Shown here: positions 15,180 through 23,570 of the stretch, one piece after another
Numbering within the stretch: the stretch's first letter is position 1
How the letters are laid out: the number at the start of each line of letters is the position of its first letter
Assembly (NCBI GenBank): GCA_019116365.1
Contig: DXBT01000011.1
Coordinates: 1-30,330 of the forward strand
Direction: 5' to 3'
Origin: Barnesiella merdipullorum
GTDB taxonomy: Bacteria; Bacteroidota; Bacteroidia; Bacteroidales; Barnesiellaceae
Length of the DNA stretch: 30,330 nucleotides
Made by a program: the position numbers and the translations under genes
The notes under the pieces: model-generated
Told to the model about the DNA's origin: nothing
Databases searched by the model: none
What the model saw: only the letters and a program-made list of their open reading frames with translations

Positions 15180-16148
15180 ATGATTAAAGTAGGTATTATT
15201 GGAGGCGCTGGATACACCGCCGGAGAACTGATAAGATTGTTGATCAACCACCCCGATGTCGAGATTGTGTTTGTACACAGCGAGAGCAACGCCGGCAACA
15301 AAATCACCGACGTACACACCGGTCTGTTTGGCGAGACCGATCTTGTCTTCACCCGCGAGATGCCCTTCGACGAGATTGACCTGCTTTTCTTCTGTACGGC
15401 ACACGGCGATACCCGCAAGTTTATGGAGAGCCACTCGCTGCCCGACGAGCTGCGCACTATCGACCTCTCGGCCGACTACCGGCTCGACTCGCCCGACAAC
15501 GACTTCATCTACGGGTTGCCCGAGTTGAACCGGAAGTACATCATCCGGTCGAAACATGTGGCCAACCCCGGCTGTTTTGCCACAGCCATTCAACTGGCAC
15601 TGCTTCCCCTGGCCAAGAACCTGCTGCTCAACAGCGAGATACACGTTCATGCCATCACCGGCTCGACCGGTGCAGGGCAGAAACCGTCGCCCACCAGCCA
15701 CTTCAGCTGGCGCAACGACAACATCTCCATCTACAAGCCGTTCAACCACCAGCATCTGGCCGAGATACGGCAGAGCCTCTCGAAACTGCAAAACAGCTTC
15801 TCGGCTCCCATCAACTTCATACCCGTGCGAGGGAACTTCTCGCGAGGCATCTTTGCCTCGCTCTACCTCGACTGCCCCGTCGAGCTGGAGTTGTTGAAAG
15901 AGTTGTACAACAACTACTACGAGGATCACAACTTCACGTTCCTCACCGACAGGATGCCCGACTTGAAACAGGTGGTCAACACCAACAAGTGCCTCTTGTA
16001 TCTCGAGAAACACGACAACAAGCTGCTCATCGTATCGGTCATCGACAACTTGTTGAAAGGAGCCTCGGGACAAGCCGTACACAACATGAACCTTCTGTTC
16101 GGCCTGCACGAACGGGTAGGGTTGCATTTGAAACCTTCGGCCTTTTAA
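15180..16148 (+). CDS. argC: N-acyl-gamma-glutamyl-phosphate reductase
   Basis: This 322-residue NADPH-dependent enzyme reduces N-acylglutamyl phosphate to the semialdehyde. It has a Rossmann N-terminus (VGIIGGAGYTAGELIRLL), DLSADYRLD, the catalytic Cys132 in HVANPGCFATA and the substrate block ITGSTGAGQKPSPTSH. C-terminal LLKGASGQAVHNMNL is the usual family ending. This is the shorter class 1 form. The gene follows argG after 42 bp and is 13 bp before argD. In this phylum the acyl group may be acetyl or succinyl. Confidence 0.96.
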   Translation: MIKVGIIGGAGYTAGELIRLLINHPDVEIVFVHSESNAGNKITDVHTGLFGETDLVFTREMPFDEIDLLFFCTAHGDTRKFMESHSLPDELRTIDLSADYRLDSPDNDFIYGLPELNRKYIIRSKHVANPGCFATAIQLALLPLAKNLLLNSEIHVHAITGSTGAGQKPSPTSHFSWRNDNISIYKPFNHQHLAEIRQSLSKLQNSFSAPINFIPVRGNFSRGIFASLYLDCPVELELLKELYNNYYEDHNFTFLTDRMPDLKQVVNTNKCLLYLEKHDNKLLIVSVIDNLLKGASGQAVHNMNLLFGLHERVGLHLKPSAF

Positions 16149-16161
16149 GGGAGAAACCGTT

Positions 16162-17286
16162 ATGAAACTTTTCGATGTATATCCGCTTTTCGATATAGAA
16201 ATCGTATCGGGGAAGGGTTGCTATACCTACGACTCGCAAGGCACCGAGTACCTCGACCTCTACGGCGGCCACGCCGTCATCTCCATAGGTCACTCGCATC
16301 CCTACTATGTGAGCCGCATCACCGAGCAGGCCCAGAAGCTCGTCTTCTATTCCAACTCGGTTGTCAACCCCCTGCAACAACAGCTGGCCGACAAGCTGGG
16401 CAGCCTGTCGGGCTATGACGACTACGCCCTCTTCCTCATCAACTCGGGTGCCGAGGCCAACGAAAACGCCTTGAAACTGGCCTCGTTCCACACCGGCAAG
16501 AAGAAGGTCATCGCCTTTGCCCACTCCTTTCACGGCCGCACCTCGGCCGCTGTCAAGGTGACCGACAATCCCCGCATCGTCGCTCCCATCAACGACACCT
16601 TCGAGGTGGCCTTCCTGCCCCTCAACGACATGGAACGGGTAGAGCGCGAGATGGCCGGTGGCGATGTGTGTGCCGTCATCATCGAAGGCATACAGGGCGT
16701 GGGCGGCATACAGATACCCGACCCCCAATTCCTGCGCGACCTGCGCGAAGCCTGCACCCGCCACCACGTTGTACTCATCCTCGACGAAGTGCAATCGGGC
16801 TACGGCCGCACGGGCAAGTTCTTTGCCCACCAGCACGCCGGCATACGCCCCGACCTCATTACCGTCGCCAAGGGAATGGGCAACGGATTTCCCATCGGTG
16901 GAGTCCTCATCAGTCCCCAGTTCACCCCGGTGTATGGGATGCTGGGCACCACCTTCGGCGGCAACCACCTGGCCTGCACCGCAGCCTGTGCCGTGCTCGA
17001 CGTCATGCGCGACGAACACCTCATCGACAATGCGGCCCGCGTGGGGCAATACCTCATCGACCGGCTCAGGGAGATACCCCAAATCAAGGAGGTGCGAGGC
17101 AAAGGACTGATGATCGGGCTCGAGTTTGACCACCCCGTGAAAGAGCTGCGGCAAAAGCTTCTGTTTGAGCAACACGTATTTACCGGGGCCTCGGGCACTC
17201 ATGTCATACGGCTGCTGCCGCCCCTGTCGCTATCGCAAGAACAAGCCGATTGTTTTATCGGTAAACTTAAACATATACTCCCATGA
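16162..17286 (+). CDS. argD: Acyl-ornithine aminotransferase family enzyme
   Basis: This is a 374-residue class III PLP aminotransferase. It has FLINSGAEANENALKLA (phosphate-binding region), FAHSFHGRTSAAVKVT, LILDEVQSGYGRTG (205-218, Asp208 contacts the pyridine nitrogen) and the Schiff-base Lys237 in VAKGMGNGFPIGG. Length and position in the operon fit N-acetyl- or N-succinylornithine aminotransferase. It could also have ornithine aminotransferase activity, which would feed P5C to the adjacent proC. Its stop overlaps the proC start by 4 bp (ATGA), implying translational coupling. Confidence 0.94.
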   Translation: MKLFDVYPLFDIEIVSGKGCYTYDSQGTEYLDLYGGHAVISIGHSHPYYVSRITEQAQKLVFYSNSVVNPLQQQLADKLGSLSGYDDYALFLINSGAEANENALKLASFHTGKKKVIAFAHSFHGRTSAAVKVTDNPRIVAPINDTFEVAFLPLNDMERVEREMAGGDVCAVIIEGIQGVGGIQIPDPQFLRDLREACTRHHVVLILDEVQSGYGRTGKFFAHQHAGIRPDLITVAKGMGNGFPIGGVLISPQFTPVYGMLGTTFGGNHLACTAACAVLDVMRDEHLIDNAARVGQYLIDRLREIPQIKEVRGKGLMIGLEFDHPVKELRQKLLFEQHVFTGASGTHVIRLLPPLSLSQEQADCFIGKLKHILP

Positions 17287-18071
17287 AAATAACGATTATA
17301 GGCTGCGGGAATATGGGTGGAGCCATCGCCCGCGGACTGGCAAAAAGCAATTTTGTGGCTCCGGCCGACATCACCGTGAGCAACCGGGGCAAAGAGAAAC
17401 TCGATTTACTCAAGACCTACAACCCCGAAGTCCACACCACGACCGACAACAAGGCGGCCGTGAAAGATGCCGACATCATTGTGCTGGCCGTGAAGCCCTG
17501 GGTACTCGAGAGCGTGGCCATCGACATCCGCAACGAGCTCGACCTGCCCCGCCAGATTATTGTATCGATTGTGGCCGGTGTCACCATCGAGCGACTGGCT
17601 TCGCTCTTCACCTCGGGCGACTCCATCCCCGCCATCTTCAGGGCGATGCCCAACACGGCTATTGCCATCCGGCAGAGCATGACCCTCTTCACTCCCTACA
17701 ATGCAGTGCCCGAGCAAGTCGATTGCATCCGGGCCATGCTCGACAGTCTGGGCAAGAGCCTGCTCGTCGATGAGAGCCTCATGGAGGCCGGCACGGCCCT
17801 CTGCTCATGCGGTACCGCCTTTGCCATGCGCTACATGCGCGCGGCGGTCGAAGGCGGCGTAGAGATGGGATTCTACCCCAAGGATGCCCAGTTGGTAGTC
17901 GAACAGACCGTAAAAGGGGCAGCCGAACTGCTGCTGGCTACCGGCAATCACCCCGAGGTAGAGATAGACCGGGTAACCACCCCTGGCGGAATTACCATCA
18001 AAGGGCTCAACGAAATGGAGGCTGCCGGTTTCTCGACAGCCGTCATCCGAGGGTTGAAAGCCTCGAAATAA
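17283..18071 (+). CDS. proC: Pyrroline-5-carboxylate reductase
   Basis: This 262-residue enzyme reduces P5C to proline with NAD(P)H. The N-terminal Rossmann motif is ITIIGCGNMGGAIARGL, then VLAVKP, SIVAGVTIERL, FRAMPNTAIAI and the C-terminal family signature around VTTPGGITIKGLNEMEAAGF. The ATG overlaps the stop of argD, so it is the last gene of the arginine operon. This links proline formation to arginine control. No terminator is evident in the 39 bp before the convergent regulator gene. Confidence 0.96.
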   Translation: MKITIIGCGNMGGAIARGLAKSNFVAPADITVSNRGKEKLDLLKTYNPEVHTTTDNKAAVKDADIIVLAVKPWVLESVAIDIRNELDLPRQIIVSIVAGVTIERLASLFTSGDSIPAIFRAMPNTAIAIRQSMTLFTPYNAVPEQVDCIRAMLDSLGKSLLVDESLMEAGTALCSCGTAFAMRYMRAAVEGGVEMGFYPKDAQLVVEQTVKGAAELLLATGNHPEVEIDRVTTPGGITIKGLNEMEAAGFSTAVIRGLKASK

Positions 18072-18110
18072 AAGTCAGAGCCGATTAACGAAACTATTGC
18101 TGGGCAAGGG

Positions 18111-18878
18111 TTACATATCGTAAAACTTGTCCAGCAATTTCTTTTTGTACATCTTGCTCACCTTCAACTCCGACACCTTGTTGAATGGCGGCAACAACGT
18201 GCAGCTGTTCTCCGAAATGAGGTACAGGTAATTGATGTTGATGATATACGCCTTGTGAATCTGGATAAACTCGGGAGCATAATTCAAGATTGTATCGGCC
18301 GTTGTCTGGTGCTTCAGGATGAAATGCTGCAGACTGTTCAGCACCACCTTCCACAACTTGCGTTCCGAGTCGTATTTGAAGAATCCGATATTCTCGGGGC
18401 GAACGATGAGCTTGTCGTTGGTAATGGTCGTGATCAATATCGATTGGGCCGGCTGCGACACGGGCCTCGGCGGAACCGGCTGGGCCCCCGACCGCAATGC
18501 CTCCTCGCGCGACAGAGAAAAACGGTTCATGATCAACGAAAGTTCACTGTCGCTGACTGGCTTGAGCAGGAAGTCGAACGCCTGTAACCGCAAGGCCGGC
18601 AACAGATACTTCTCATACGAAGTATAAAACACGACCTTCATATTCCAATCGATGTGCTTGTCGAGCGACGACAGGAACTCCAATCCCGACGTGTCGGACA
18701 ACTCTACATCGAGAAACAGCAACTCGGGTTTGTATTGCATCACCGTGTTCCAGCCCTCCTCGCCATTGCCCGCAGTCGCTACAAGATGCACATCGGGATA
18801 GGCCTTCAGACGCTCGGCCAGTACTCGTATCGACAGATTATCGTCATCGACAATTACCGTGTCAATTCTATTTTCCAT
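18111..18878 (-). CDS. LytTR-family response regulator
   Basis: This is a 255-residue DNA-binding response regulator. The receiver domain spans about 1-120, with the acidic pocket DDD (11-13), phospho-acceptor Asp57 (FLDVELSDTSG), Thr86 (FYTSY) and Lys106 (LKPV). After a proline-rich linker (VPPRPVSQPAQ) comes a LytTR domain (about 147-250) with the block FIQIHKAYIININYL. It starts 2 bp after the stop of the kinase gene. Target genes cannot be told from this window; LytTR sites are often near the operon itself. Confidence 0.93.
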   Translation of the reverse strand: MENRIDTVIVDDDNLSIRVLAERLKAYPDVHLVATAGNGEEGWNTVMQYKPELLFLDVELSDTSGLEFLSSLDKHIDWNMKVVFYTSYEKYLLPALRLQAFDFLLKPVSDSELSLIMNRFSLSREEALRSGAQPVPPRPVSQPAQSILITTITNDKLIVRPENIGFFKYDSERKLWKVVLNSLQHFILKHQTTADTILNYAPEFIQIHKAYIININYLYLISENSCTLLPPFNKVSELKVSKMYKKKLLDKFYDM

Positions 18879-18880
18879 GA

Positions 18881-20899
18881 TCAGTCGTTTATATCGAAAT
18901 TATAGACGTCGGGAATAACCAGCAGGGCGCGGCACCCCTCCTCCCCCTCGGGGCTATGATAGCCGTTCAACTCAAACCGCATCTGGTGCTTGTTGCGGGC
19001 ATTGAGCAGTTGTATAATCTGGGCAACCACCCTCAACCCCACCTGCGACTTGTCGCCTCCCCGCTGCACCACGGGCAGCGGACCGTTGTTGAGGACCTCG
19101 ATGCAAATGGCGGCATCGCGATGTTCGACCTGCACGGTCAGGCGTTTTTCGGCATCGAGAGGTTTCTTTTTCAGCCCATGCTTAATGGCATTCTCGACAA
19201 ATATCTGCACCATCATCGACGGTAACCGCACGGCATCCAGATCGATACCCTCGGCCACCGACACTTTATACTCAAATTTCTCGCCCAGCGATTCCCCTTC
19301 GACCGCCACGTAGAGGTCGATAAACTTCAGTTCCTCGCGCAGTGTCGTGCAAAACACACTGGCCAACGACTGCCCCTGGCGAAGCATATCGACCAATACG
19401 CCCAACGACGAAGGCCGACCCTCTTGCCGGGCCAAGAGCTCATGGTTGAGAGCATTGTAGATGAAGTGCGGAGTAATGCGGTTGCGCGCATTCTCCATCT
19501 TCATGGTAACGATGCGACGCAACATCTGTTCCTCACGCTGTTTCACCCGCTTGCGCCGATACACAAACAGGAGGGCCAGCACCAGCACAACAGCCGTCAC
19601 CCCAGCCAAGAGGGCATAAATGCGCATCAGCTCGGCCTCCTTGTCGCTGATGACCAGATTCTGGTTCAAGATAGTTGCATCGCGCTCATAACGCATGCGA
19701 TTCTCGGCAATTTTCATCCTCACCCGCTCGCTACGCAGAGAGTCGGACAGGGAGGTATAGGCCTGTTCATATTCAAAAGCCTTTTTCCAATCGTGTTTCT
19801 CCTTGGCAAACCGCCGCAGAAAATCGAGCCGCAGCAACCCCTGCTCCGACCGCATGTCATCCCTGTACGGATACTGGGTTGCCAGTTTATCGGCCTGCCC
19901 GAAATCACCATCCTGCAAAGCCAGTTCCATCTGTTGGGTGCGCAGATGCGACATGACCATTTCGTTATATCCGCTCGCCCCGAAATAAGCCAGGTTCTCG
20001 GCAATGAGCGGTCGAGCCTGCTCGGGCTGATGAAGTTTCAGATAAATATCCGACAGATTGGCCTTGCAGAAATGGGCCTCCCACTCCATATCGGGATGCG
20101 TTTGCAAGAAAGTATCGAGACGCAGGAAGATGTCCAACGCCTGCCGATAGTCCTTCTGGTAGAAATAATCATTCCCCCGACTATTCAAATAGTTGAACTG
20201 GTCATAGACGGTCATCATATTCCACAACCGCTCGCACTTGTCCCACCAGATCTTGCTCTGCCCAAAATCGCGAAGGGTCGTATAGGTAGCCGCCAAGCCG
20301 CTATACAAGGGTATATAGTTTGCCGTATCGGTCTGTATGGAATCGGCCAAAGCGATAGCCTGCCGGTAGGTCATCGCACTCATGTCCAAATCGCCTCCAA
20401 ACTTATAGGCGTCGGCCAAATTGGCATAGCTCAACAGACGATCGTTCTCGTCTCCCCCCATCTCGGCATACCGACACGCCTCTTTCTGATAAAAAAGCAT
20501 CGAGTCGGCATCAAAGGCATATTGGGTATAATAGAGGCCCTTGGCCTGCATACACTTTATCATCAAATCGTTACGCAGTTTCGAATAGGGTTTACCCGAC
20601 AGATAGTGTACTACGCTGTCGGCACTGAGCAGAACCGAATCGAGTTGTGCCGTATAGAAATAGCGTATGATGTCCTGCACGACAAAGTTATAATACTCGT
20701 CACTGTCGCGAGCATTGCTCTTCCCCTGGCTTATCGCTTTCTTGACAAAAGCCATGTTGTGCGTACGAAACGAATCGGCTATCTCTTGATTGATGGCATC
20801 GAGCGAAGTCGCCTCAGATTCCCGAGACGTACAACTGCTTCCTATCAAAACCAGGCACAAGAGTAAGGCAACCAAGCGCCACAACTTCACTATATTCAT
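18881..20899 (-). CDS. TPR-containing LytS-type sensor histidine kinase
   Basis: This 672-residue membrane sensor has an N-terminal signal with a lipobox (LVLIGSSC, Cys23), then about 400 residues of periplasmic TPR-like helical repeats and a coiled-coil segment around 385-425. One membrane span follows (about 427-447), and then a cytoplasmic His_kinase (LytS family) region. The phosphorylated residue is probably His478 (RITPHFIYNAL); the N box is VQIFVENAIKHG (Asn570) and the G box QVGLRVVAQI. The dimerisation region is short, as in this class. It is partnered with the downstream LytTR regulator. The ligand is unknown. A leftward -7 box lies at 21058-21065. Confidence 0.92.
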   Translation of the reverse strand: MNIVKLWRLVALLLCLVLIGSSCTSRESEATSLDAINQEIADSFRTHNMAFVKKAISQGKSNARDSDEYYNFVVQDIIRYFYTAQLDSVLLSADSVVHYLSGKPYSKLRNDLMIKCMQAKGLYYTQYAFDADSMLFYQKEACRYAEMGGDENDRLLSYANLADAYKFGGDLDMSAMTYRQAIALADSIQTDTANYIPLYSGLAATYTTLRDFGQSKIWWDKCERLWNMMTVYDQFNYLNSRGNDYFYQKDYRQALDIFLRLDTFLQTHPDMEWEAHFCKANLSDIYLKLHQPEQARPLIAENLAYFGASGYNEMVMSHLRTQQMELALQDGDFGQADKLATQYPYRDDMRSEQGLLRLDFLRRFAKEKHDWKKAFEYEQAYTSLSDSLRSERVRMKIAENRMRYERDATILNQNLVISDKEAELMRIYALLAGVTAVVLVLALLFVYRRKRVKQREEQMLRRIVTMKMENARNRITPHFIYNALNHELLARQEGRPSSLGVLVDMLRQGQSLASVFCTTLREELKFIDLYVAVEGESLGEKFEYKVSVAEGIDLDAVRLPSMMVQIFVENAIKHGLKKKPLDAEKRLTVQVEHRDAAICIEVLNNGPLPVVQRGGDKSQVGLRVVAQIIQLLNARNKHQMRFELNGYHSPEGEEGCRALLVIPDVYNFDIND

Positions 20900-21057
20900 G
20901 GATCAAAACTTATTCTATACAGGAACAAAAGACTCAGACGGGAAGGAATCATGGCAAACTACGACTTGCTTGAACGCAACTCTACACCTACTCTCCGCAA
21001 TCGAGAATCGAAGAGAGTCCCTATTATGATACCGAGCATCATCTGTTCTACGGGGAA

Positions 21058-21065
21058 CAAATGTA
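21058..21065 (-). promoter_or_regulatory. -7 box of the two-component operon
   Basis: The minus-strand TACATTTG fits TAnnTTTG and gives a leader of about 150 nt. The -33 element is not clear. Confidence 0.4.
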
Positions 21066-21175
21066 CGACTTTTTTTGGCTCTTTCATTACTTTATAAAAA
21101 CAAACCTGTCAATCTCTATTTTTTACCGCTTATCCATCGTGCCGACCTGTTATCCCAAAAACATCGAATCCTGCG

Positions 21176-21207
21176 GTTGCCGAATTATTTTTATCGTTCT
21201 ATCTTTG
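21176..21207 (+). promoter_or_regulatory. Promoter of the small RNA locus, GTTG-N20-TATCTTTG
   Basis: TATCTTTG at 21200-21207 is a perfect -7 box, with GTTG 20 bp upstream at 21176-21179. It points to the RNA fold at 21250-21505. Confidence 0.6.
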
Positions 21208-21249
21208 AATAAATTTCAATATTATTTTATTAAAAGAAAATTTTAGAAA

Positions 21250-21505
21250 GGGGACGTAAGAGCAAGGATGTGATCAGCAAAATATTGTGCGAGGTGCACA
21301 ATAGACAAATATAGATACACACCGAAAAAGAAATGAGAAATTTATCCCGAGCCTCAACAGCAAGGGAGGGGCAAAAAAAGATTTGTACCCACATCAGGCG
21401 GAGAGGATCTCCACCCTACAACCAAAGCCGTTTCACCGTCAAAAAAACGGCACATCCTTGTCTTCTTACATGTGGACTTCCTCTTTAAGAGGAAGTCCTT
21501 TTTTT
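21250..21505 (+). ncRNA. Structured small RNA, possibly 6S-like
   Basis: The segment lies between a perfect promoter and a strong terminator and has no coding frame. A long closing stem pairs GTAAGAGCAAGGATGTG (21256-21272) with CACATCCTTGTCTTCTTAC (21451-21469), including nine consecutive Watson-Crick pairs plus a further set with one bulge. Inside are local hairpins ATTGTGC/GCACAAT (21283-21302), GGAGA/TCTCC (21400-21412) and GCCGTTT/AAACGGC (21427-21451, which competes for one base with the closing stem). A closing stem around a loop of about 180 nt resembles 6S RNA or lineage-specific Bacteroidales RNAs. I see no tmRNA, RNase P or SRP RNA signatures. Ends are approximate; transcription may begin near 21214. 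Confidence 0.6.
21474..21505 (+). terminator. Strong intrinsic terminator of the RNA locus
   Basis: GGACTTCCTC (21474-21483) pairs perfectly with GAGGAAGTCC (21489-21498) across a 5-nt loop, followed by seven T residues. Confidence 0.9.
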
Positions 21506-21534
21506 ATCATCACCCCGTGAAAACCAGGCATCCA

Positions 21535-21566
21535 TTTGCTTCGACTCTCTTTTTTTCGTATCTTTG
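21535..21566 (+). promoter_or_regulatory. ssb promoter, TTTG-N20-TATCTTTG
   Basis: TTTG at 21535-21538 and TATCTTTG at 21559-21566 with a 20-bp spacer. A leader of about 70 nt precedes the ssb ATG. Confidence 0.8.
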
Positions 21567-21644
21567 TAGAAGATAGGGATACAGCTTCTCAGGCAGAGCC
21601 CGATTCTGGAATTGCGATTGTACAATCAACAACTTAAACACACC

Positions 21645-22112
21645 ATGTCTGTAAACAAAGTCATTTTGATAGGAAACGTGGGCAAAGACCCCGATGTGAG
21701 ATATCTCGAAAACAACGTGTGCGTGGCCAACTTCACGCTGGCTACCACCGAGCGCGGCTACACCACGCAAAGCGGTGCACAGATACCCGACAAGACCGAG
21801 TGGCACAACATTGTCGCCTGGCGAGGCCTGGCCGAAATTGCCGAGAAATATGTGCGCAAAGGCACTCAACTCTACATCGAAGGGAAAATACGCACCCGCT
21901 CGTGGGAAGACCAGAACAAGATTCGCCGCTACACGACCGAAATTTATGTCGATAACATGGAACTGCTGGGCCGTCGCGACGCCCCACAGTCGGCTGCACC
22001 AGCTCAGGCGGCACCGGCTCAACCTCAACCCCAAAGCTACCAGGCACCCTCCAATCCGGCAGGATTTGCACCCACAGGCGGAAATAGTAGCGACGACGAT
22101 TTGCCGTTCTGA
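21645..22112 (+). CDS. ssb: Single-stranded DNA-binding protein
   Basis: This 155-residue protein coats single-stranded DNA in replication and repair. The OB fold begins MSVNKVILIGNVGKDPDVRY and includes CVANFTLATTE, KTEWHNIVAWRGLAEIAEKYV and KGTQLYIEGKIRTRSWEDQ. A Pro/Gln/Ala-rich tail follows, ending in the acidic partner-binding tip SSDDDLPF. The ATG at 21645 is preferred over a TTG eleven codons upstream because it gives the standard N-terminus. Its last codons contain the -33 element of the next promoter. Confidence 0.97.
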   Translation: MSVNKVILIGNVGKDPDVRYLENNVCVANFTLATTERGYTTQSGAQIPDKTEWHNIVAWRGLAEIAEKYVRKGTQLYIEGKIRTRSWEDQNKIRRYTTEIYVDNMELLGRRDAPQSAAPAQAAPAQPQPQSYQAPSNPAGFAPTGGNSSDDDLPF

Positions 22113-22130
22113 TATAATGTTGTAATTTTG
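22100..22130 (+). promoter_or_regulatory. gldE promoter, TTTG-N19-TAATTTTG
   Basis: TTTG at 22100-22103 lies inside the ssb C-terminal codons; TAATTTTG is at 22123-22130 with a 19-bp spacer. Transcription should start near 22137. Confidence 0.75.
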
Positions 22131-22136
22131 CAGACA

Positions 22137-22238
22137 ATTAACGGGCTACGTTCTCCCTGCCGGCTGACACCGGTGAGGAGAATCGCCAACCCGGCACACG
22201 GGTAGGCTGGCCTATTGTTTCACTAATACTATTTTTTC
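22137..22238 (+). promoter_or_regulatory. Structured 5' leader of gldE
   Basis: The leader is about 100 nt with two hairpins in tandem. The first pairs TTCTCC (22151-22156) with GGAGAA (22177-22182) and inner CCGG with CCGG. The second pairs CCCG (22190-22193) with CGGG (22199-22202) and GCCA (22185-22188) with TGGC (22208-22211). It resembles no riboswitch I recognise. Its purpose is unknown; cis-regulation or RNA stability are possible. Confidence 0.45.
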
Positions 22239-23558
22239 TTGGACCCAGATTCATATTTATCGGTTTTCTCGGCCATCGAGATTACGCCCCCCTCGGGCGG
22301 TGCCATTCTGGCAATTATTCTGGCGGGATTGTTTTTGTGTGTCTCTGCATTTGTTTCAGCTTCCGAAATAGCCTACTTCTCGCTCTCGTCCGAAGAGCTG
22401 CACGAGTTTGACGACGACGAGTCAACGACCAACGTTTTAGTTAAGAAATTGCTTGCCAAGCCCGAGTATCTGCTGGCCACGATACTCATCTCGAACAACC
22501 TGGTCAACGTGGCCATCGTTATCCTCTGCAATTTCTTCTTCTCCGACATTCTTCATTTTCACAGCGACGTGCTGGACTTCATCTTCCAGACGATTCTGCT
22601 CACCTTCCTGTTGCTCCTCTTCGGCGAGGTGATGCCCAAGTTTTATGCCAACCAGAAACCGGTCAACTGGGTGAAACGCAGCTGCCGGGGACTGTCGGTG
22701 CTGGAGCGCATCTTCTCTCCGCTGGCCAACCTGCTGGTCAACTCAACCCACATTGTCAACAAGCACATCGTGAAGAAGAGTGCCAACATATCGATGAACG
22801 AACTCTCGCAGGCGCTCGAGATGACTCAGGTCGAAGCCAACGACGAGAAAGAGATGCTCGAGGGTATCATCAAGTTTGGCGGCAAAACCGTGCAGGAGGT
22901 GATGACGGCCCGTGTCGATATTACCGACGTAGAGATACGCACCGACTTCAAAGAGCTGCTCGACCTCATCATCGAGACCGGCTACTCGCGACTGCCCGTT
23001 TACGACACGACCGAAGACGATATCAAAGGTATCATTTACAGCAAAGACCTGCTGCCCTACATCGGGCAGGATGCCTCGTTCAACTGGCGCAAGCTCATGC
23101 GCCGAGCCTACTTCGTGCCCGAGACCAAGATGATCGACGACCTGCTGGAGGAGTTCCGCACGAAAAAGATACACATGGCCATCGTGGTCGATGAGTTCGG
23201 CGGCACATCGGGTATCGTGACCATGGAAGATATTCTCGAGGAGATTGTGGGCGACATCAGCGACGAATATGACGAGGAGGAAAAGAACTACGTCAAAATC
23301 GACGACAACACCTATATCTTCGAGGGCAAGACTCTCTTGAACGACTTCTACAAAATCACGGGACTCGACGAAAGCGAGTTTGGCGACAAGGCCGAAGATG
23401 CCGAAACCCTGGCCGGCCTCATTCTCGATATCAAGGAAGACTTCCCCAAAGTGAAGGAACAGATCGACTACGGACGATGCAGTTTCCTGGTACTCGAGCT
23501 CGACAAACGCCGCATCGGTAAAGTGAAGGTAAAAATCAACCCCACCACCGAAGAATAA
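22239..23558 (+). CDS. gldE: GldE-type CNNM/CorC membrane protein
   Basis: This 439-residue membrane protein is of the CNNM/CorC type. The N-terminus has a DUF21 (CNNM) domain, about 20-200, with three or four membrane segments (ILAIILAGLFLCVSAFVSAS, LLATILISNNLVNVAIVILC, LLTFLLLLFGEVMPK). A CBS pair follows at about 215-335 (VMTARVDITDVEI, TGYSRLPVYDTTEDDIKGII, VVDEFGGTSGIVTMEDILEE), then a CorC_HlyC C-terminal domain (about 350-430). Paralogues act in Mg/Co transport; GldE was named from gliding genetics in Flavobacterium, where it supports GldD. The start is TTG (22239-22241), giving the usual MDPDS N-terminus. It is followed by gldD after 12 bp. Confidence 0.9.
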   Translation: MDPDSYLSVFSAIEITPPSGGAILAIILAGLFLCVSAFVSASEIAYFSLSSEELHEFDDDESTTNVLVKKLLAKPEYLLATILISNNLVNVAIVILCNFFFSDILHFHSDVLDFIFQTILLTFLLLLFGEVMPKFYANQKPVNWVKRSCRGLSVLERIFSPLANLLVNSTHIVNKHIVKKSANISMNELSQALEMTQVEANDEKEMLEGIIKFGGKTVQEVMTARVDITDVEIRTDFKELLDLIIETGYSRLPVYDTTEDDIKGIIYSKDLLPYIGQDASFNWRKLMRRAYFVPETKMIDDLLEEFRTKKIHMAIVVDEFGGTSGIVTMEDILEEIVGDISDEYDEEEKNYVKIDDNTYIFEGKTLLNDFYKITGLDESEFGDKAEDAETLAGLILDIKEDFPKVKEQIDYGRCSFLVLELDKRRIGKVKVKINPTTEE

Positions 23559-23570
23559 ACCGATTGACTC

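Larger units (their letters stand above)
20900..21249. other. 350-bp stretch without a convincing protein gene
   Basis: This stretch is AT-rich, especially from 21060. It holds the leftward -7 box for the kinase and the rightward promoter of the RNA locus. Two short rightward frames (20790-21029, 21061-21246) lack start context, homology and coding bias. No repeat longer than a few bases is apparent. Confidence 0.6.

Noticed and set aside
14076..17202. Large leftward frames opposite argG, argC and argD (14076-15119, 15159-16127, 16039-17202)
   Set aside because: They mirror strongly supported enzymes and result from codon bias; low-complexity Val/Gly/His content and no motifs.
19424..20866. 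480-codon rightward frame opposite the sensor kinase
   Set aside because: Antisense shadow; the leftward frame has a full set of kinase motifs, this has none.
21061..21246. Small AT-rich rightward frame of 61 codons
   Set aside because: No initiation context or homology; composition rich in Phe, Ile and Tyr as expected from AT-rich non-coding DNA, and the RNA promoter lies inside it.
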